A model generated the notes under the pieces. The model did not search any database. It saw only the letters and a program-made list of their open reading frames with translations, and was not told the DNA's origin. DNA of 8,558 nucleotides. Origin: Ignavibacteria bacterium (GTDB taxonomy: Bacteria; Bacteroidota; Ignavibacteria; Ignavibacteriales; Ignavibacteriaceae). Location: assembly GCA_030648225.1 (NCBI GenBank), contig JAUSIA010000416.1, positions 1 to 8,558 of the forward strand, given 5' to 3'. Positions 5,994-8,558 of this stretch are shown piece by piece. Numbering within the stretch: the first letter of the stretch is position 1; every line of letters starts with the position of its first letter. A program made the translations under genes and the position numbers.

Positions 5994-7565
5994 TTAATTA
6001 AAAATACCGGATAAAACTTTTCCGTCCATTTCTTCAGGAATTGGCTCATCCATTATATTAAATATAGTTGGCGGAATATCCATAATAGTCCCATTATCAA
6101 TGGATTTGCCTTTCGCAATTTGATCGCCGGATGCAATAAAGAATCCATATGGTCTATGGGCACCTGATCTTTCATGGAAGTTTTCACCTGAGACAGTTCC
6201 TATCTTTGGTGAATAAACTTTCCTTATCGGTTCATTCCCTGCCCATTTTAAAACCAAATCTGGTAGTTGATCAAGAAATTCTCCTTTATGAATCTTATGT
6301 ACAAATAAAATTTCACTGATTGCTTTGCTTCCGGTCTCTGCATTAATTAGTTGTTGCAAATCGCTGGCAAGTGATCCGCAAAAAGTTTCATATTCCTCCG
6401 GATTGACCAATCCATTTGGTTCCCTTCCTTTTAGATTAATTCTAATAGCACCGTTAAAATCACTCGGGAAGCAGAATGCACGGCTGTATTGCCAGTCATT
6501 CCCAAGATTCATTAAATAACATTTCATCTTATGCCATGTTTCTTTGGGTACAATTTTCTTTCCGAACTCAATACCTTTAACAAAACTTTCAGGCATTTTA
6601 CTTTTTAAATTTCTAACGGCGTGCGGACCCCAAAGAACAGACGGCATATATTTTCTAAGCCCATTTATTGCCGAAGTTTTATTCTGTTGATCTTTTTCAT
6701 CTATGCTTTTTGCAGACATACCAAGTCTTCTAAGAATTTCGGGAAGCAGATGTGTACCTGTAAAATTTGGTCCCATTCCTTCTGGAGAAATAATTAAGCA
6801 GGTAAAATTTCCATTGGATTCAATTATTTTACTAATTTCCGAATCAATTAAGGAATAAACTTTAAATACTGAATCACCAAGATGTTCAGCTAATTCATTA
6901 TCGAATAAGGGATGGTCTTTATCCATCAAATGAAAATAGTTATGCCCCACGCAGTGTGTTTCTGCAAAAACGGTAATAAATAAATCCCAGTTATCCAGAT
7001 TTAAATAATATCGGGTCAATTCACCTTTCTTCTTAATTCCCAAAACCAAATCATCAAAAAATTTTTTTAATTGAGTTAAACCTTTAGGAATAAACTCATC
7101 GCAGTCTGGTACCGGATATTTCCCGAATTTTGTTTTTACCTCTTTTATTAATTCTTTAGGATAAGAAGCAGGAGTCCATCCTGGTGAATGAGCTCCCCAG
7201 GCGACCAGTTGTATGCCATTTATTTTTGATGGACCAAATCTGGGTATATCTATTAATGCTATCTTTTTATTTTTAAGATGTAGCCAAAACGGTTTACGTT
7301 GTATGAGATTTTTTTTCCCCATAATTTTATAAGAGCCTCCAATCATTCTTCTTGATCCGATGGAATTATGTTTAGCAGGTGATGTACCTGTAAACAATGT
7401 TGGCCAAACAGTTCCGCTTCCAACATCTGCGGAAGAATCAAGTTTTCCATGGGAACCATTCTTTAATAAAGAGGAAAGCACAGGAAGATAACCCTCACCG
7501 ATCCATTTTTTTATTAAATAATAATCTGCAGAATCCAAACCTATGATTAAAACTTTTTTTTTCAT
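5994..7565 (-). CDS. Type I phosphodiesterase / nucleotide pyrophosphatase-like protein (alkaline phosphatase superfamily), variant active site
   Basis: A complete 523-residue protein with an ATG start. An AAGGGA lies 11 bases upstream (7577-7582), a weak ribosome site. Features in order: IIGLDSAD with the first metal Asp (D11); VGSGTVWPTLFTG, where the nucleophile position (four residues before W54) is S50 rather than the usual Thr; AETHCVGHNYFHLMD with H204 and H208; IISPEGMGPN, where the usual Asp-His pair is P261-E262; INLKGREPNG (376-385); and GAHRPYGFFIASG with the last metal His (H470). The end, PIPEEMDGKVL, is typical of this family. Against the Xanthomonas NPP scheme (D54, T90, D210, H214, D257, H258, H363), D11, H208 and H470 are kept and D210 becomes His. 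No signal peptide or membrane helix is visible, so it is probably cytoplasmic. Its place in a glycosyltransferase operon suggests a phosphate or phosphodiester step on a glycan precursor; the substrate is unknown. It is paralogous to the gene at 1912-3471. Confidence 0.85.
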   Translation of the reverse strand: MKKKVLIIGLDSADYYLIKKWIGEGYLPVLSSLLKNGSHGKLDSSADVGSGTVWPTLFTGTSPAKHNSIGSRRMIGGSYKIMGKKNLIQRKPFWLHLKNKKIALIDIPRFGPSKINGIQLVAWGAHSPGWTPASYPKELIKEVKTKFGKYPVPDCDEFIPKGLTQLKKFFDDLVLGIKKKGELTRYYLNLDNWDLFITVFAETHCVGHNYFHLMDKDHPLFDNELAEHLGDSVFKVYSLIDSEISKIIESNGNFTCLIISPEGMGPNFTGTHLLPEILRRLGMSAKSIDEKDQQNKTSAINGLRKYMPSVLWGPHAVRNLKSKMPESFVKGIEFGKKIVPKETWHKMKCYLMNLGNDWQYSRAFCFPSDFNGAIRINLKGREPNGLVNPEEYETFCGSLASDLQQLINAETGSKAISEILFVHKIHKGEFLDQLPDLVLKWAGNEPIRKVYSPKIGTVSGENFHERSGAHRPYGFFIASGDQIAKGKSIDNGTIMDIPPTIFNIMDEPIPEEMDGKVLSGIFN

Positions 7566-7608
7566 TTTTAAATTAGTCCCTTATAAAAATTATTGCCCCC
7601 GGTAAAAC

Positions 7609-8558
7609 TTAAATAAATTTTGCAATGACCTCTGAATTCAATTTAGCTTGTTCTTTAAATGTTTCTGCATTTGCTTCGAGTATTCCTTTAATGTTCTCTT
7701 TCTTCTGCAGGATTTCATCAATTGAATTCTTTAATTCCTCATAATTTAATTTTCTCCAGTCAAACACATAATTTCCTAAGCCGCATCTTTTCATGTGATC
7801 AATCATTCTTGGTTCATAAGAAACAGCAATTATAGGAGTTTTTGTAACAGCTGAAAATACCGCTGAACCAACTCGTGAAGCTAAAATCATTTCAGCATAA
7901 TTAATGATCCCAAGGATTTCCAGGGCTCTGTATCTTTTACTTAGAAGAATTAATTTAGAAGGATCTTGCATATTTTTTCTCAGAATATTCGCCATCTGCT
8001 GATCTTCTTCATATTTAGGATGCATTGGAATTAAAACCACCTGCTTAAGTTCACTTAAATAAGCTATTATTTTAGAAATACATCTATTTGAGTCCTGAAC
8101 AATTTTTTCATTATAATGATGACTCTTTTTTACCCATTTGGGAATTTTATCATGCATAAACCTTGTTGTTATACATACATAAGGTTTGGATATATCTACA
8201 TTTTCTTTTTTTAAAATTTCATTTATATAATCTTGATTTAAGGGAAAAAGTATAAAACGTGGATCAGCAAATAATTCAACTTCATTCTTAATGTTAAGAT
8301 CATTTAATATTTCTTTTCCTATAGATTCGCGAACAGTTACTGCATCCATTCGGTTAAAAATATTTCTATAAATAGCGCGTCCCCACCAGGTTCTGAAGTA
8401 GAAAACAGTTGCAGCGTAAGCAATGACCGGCTTATTAAATAATTTGCTAATTGAAAGAAGTCCCCAACATACTAAAACTTGCTGCATCTGTTCATAAAAA
8501 GGTCCTCCTTCAAAGATGAATATATCAGTTTTATAAAGAGCCAATATAACCTTAGGAA
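7609..8558 (-). CDS. Polysaccharide pyruvyl transferase family protein, 5' end cut by window edge
   Basis: The last 315 residues and the TAA stop are present. The frame stays open to the right edge (it reads P-K-V-I before the TTG codon at 8542-8544), so that TTG is internal and the true start lies outside. Family features seen: a glycine motif FIFEGGPFYE near the visible N-terminus, a conserved-type stretch AVTVRES followed by FADPRFILFP, the segment IPMHPKYEEDQQ, and a C-terminal block ASRVGSAVFSAVTKTPIIAVSYEPR. This order matches the PF04230 (CsaB/WcaK-like) family, which adds pyruvate ketals to sugars or plays related roles in surface polysaccharide synthesis. Family members usually have R-L-H in the last block; here it reads R-V-G (the third codon is GGT), so the usual His is missing. 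The family often has three glycines in the first motif and this protein has two. The gene heads the visible operon, 43 bases before the phosphodiesterase. The family call is fairly safe; the pyruvyl transfer activity is not proven. Confidence 0.8.
   Translation of the reverse strand, partial: PKVILALYKTDIFIFEGGPFYEQMQQVLVCWGLLSISKLFNKPVIAYAATVFYFRTWWGRAIYRNIFNRMDAVTVRESIGKEILNDLNIKNEVELFADPRFILFPLNQDYINEILKKENVDISKPYVCITTRFMHDKIPKWVKKSHHYNEKIVQDSNRCISKIIAYLSELKQVVLIPMHPKYEEDQQMANILRKNMQDPSKLILLSKRYRALEILGIINYAEMILASRVGSAVFSAVTKTPIIAVSYEPRMIDHMKRCGLGNYVFDWRKLNYEELKNSIDEILQKKENIKGILEANAETFKEQAKLNSEVIAKFI

Noticed and set aside
6325..6519. Plus-strand frame of 64 codons
   Set aside because: It is antisense to the phosphodiesterase gene and has no independent support.
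8542..8544. TTG as the start codon of the pyruvyl transferase-family gene
   Set aside because: The frame is open through the right edge, no ribosome site is visible, and the family has more residues before the glycine motif. The gene is truncated by the window.
1..8558. tRNA, rRNA, CRISPR array, insertion sequence
   Set aside because: The window is almost fully coding on the minus strand. I saw no regularly spaced repeats, no transposase motifs and no tRNA-like sequence, though short structured RNAs cannot be excluded by eye.

Overview
The window is a stretch of bacterial chromosome in which every supported gene lies on the minus strand, so transcription runs from base 8558 down to base 1. 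I see seven or eight genes depending on how the two edge fragments are counted: six complete genes plus one fragment at each edge. The genes are packed tightly (gaps of 43, 29, 164, 1, 12 and 6 bases, then a 4-base overlap), which suggests one long operon with one possible internal break at 4571-4734. The DNA is AT-rich (roughly one third G+C from about 1380 to 8558). Several starts are preceded by A/T-rich leaders without a Shine-Dalgarno sequence, a habit common in Bacteroidota, Ignavibacteriota and relatives. I infer a bacterium of that broad kind, but no marker gene fixes the taxonomy.

Region by region, in transcription order: a polysaccharide pyruvyl transferase-family gene cut by the right edge (7609-8558); a type I phosphodiesterase / nucleotide pyrophosphatase-like protein (5994-7565); a GT4 glycosyltransferase (4735-5964); a 164-base spacer with a 12-base perfect palindrome and short repeats; a second GT4 glycosyltransferase (3473-4570); a second phosphodiesterase-like protein, paralogous to the first (1912-3471); an aldo/keto reductase (907-1899); a three-helix membrane protein of unknown function (214-900); and the first 72 codons of a membrane protein that resembles the HTTM / vitamin K-dependent carboxylase-like family (1-217), which overlaps the previous gene by ATGA and is cut by the left edge.

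The block from 1912 to 8558 reads as part of a surface-glycan (exopolysaccharide, capsule or glycolipid) biosynthesis locus: two GT4 enzymes would build the glycan, the pyruvyl transferase-like protein would decorate it, and the two alkaline-phosphatase-superfamily proteins would act on a phosphate or phosphodiester linkage. The unusual thread is that four of the predicted enzymes carry changes at key active-site positions. Both phosphodiesterases have altered metal ligands, in different ways. The aldo/keto reductase has His where the catalytic Tyr should be and Tyr where the catalytic His should be. The pyruvyl transferase has Gly where the family usually has a conserved His.

Base composition changes near position 1380, inside the aldo/keto reductase gene. 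The side holding its C-terminal half and the two membrane-protein genes is G+C-richer (about 47% by hand count over 901-1380) than its N-terminal half (about 35% over 1381-1860) and the glycan genes. This may mark a recombination junction.
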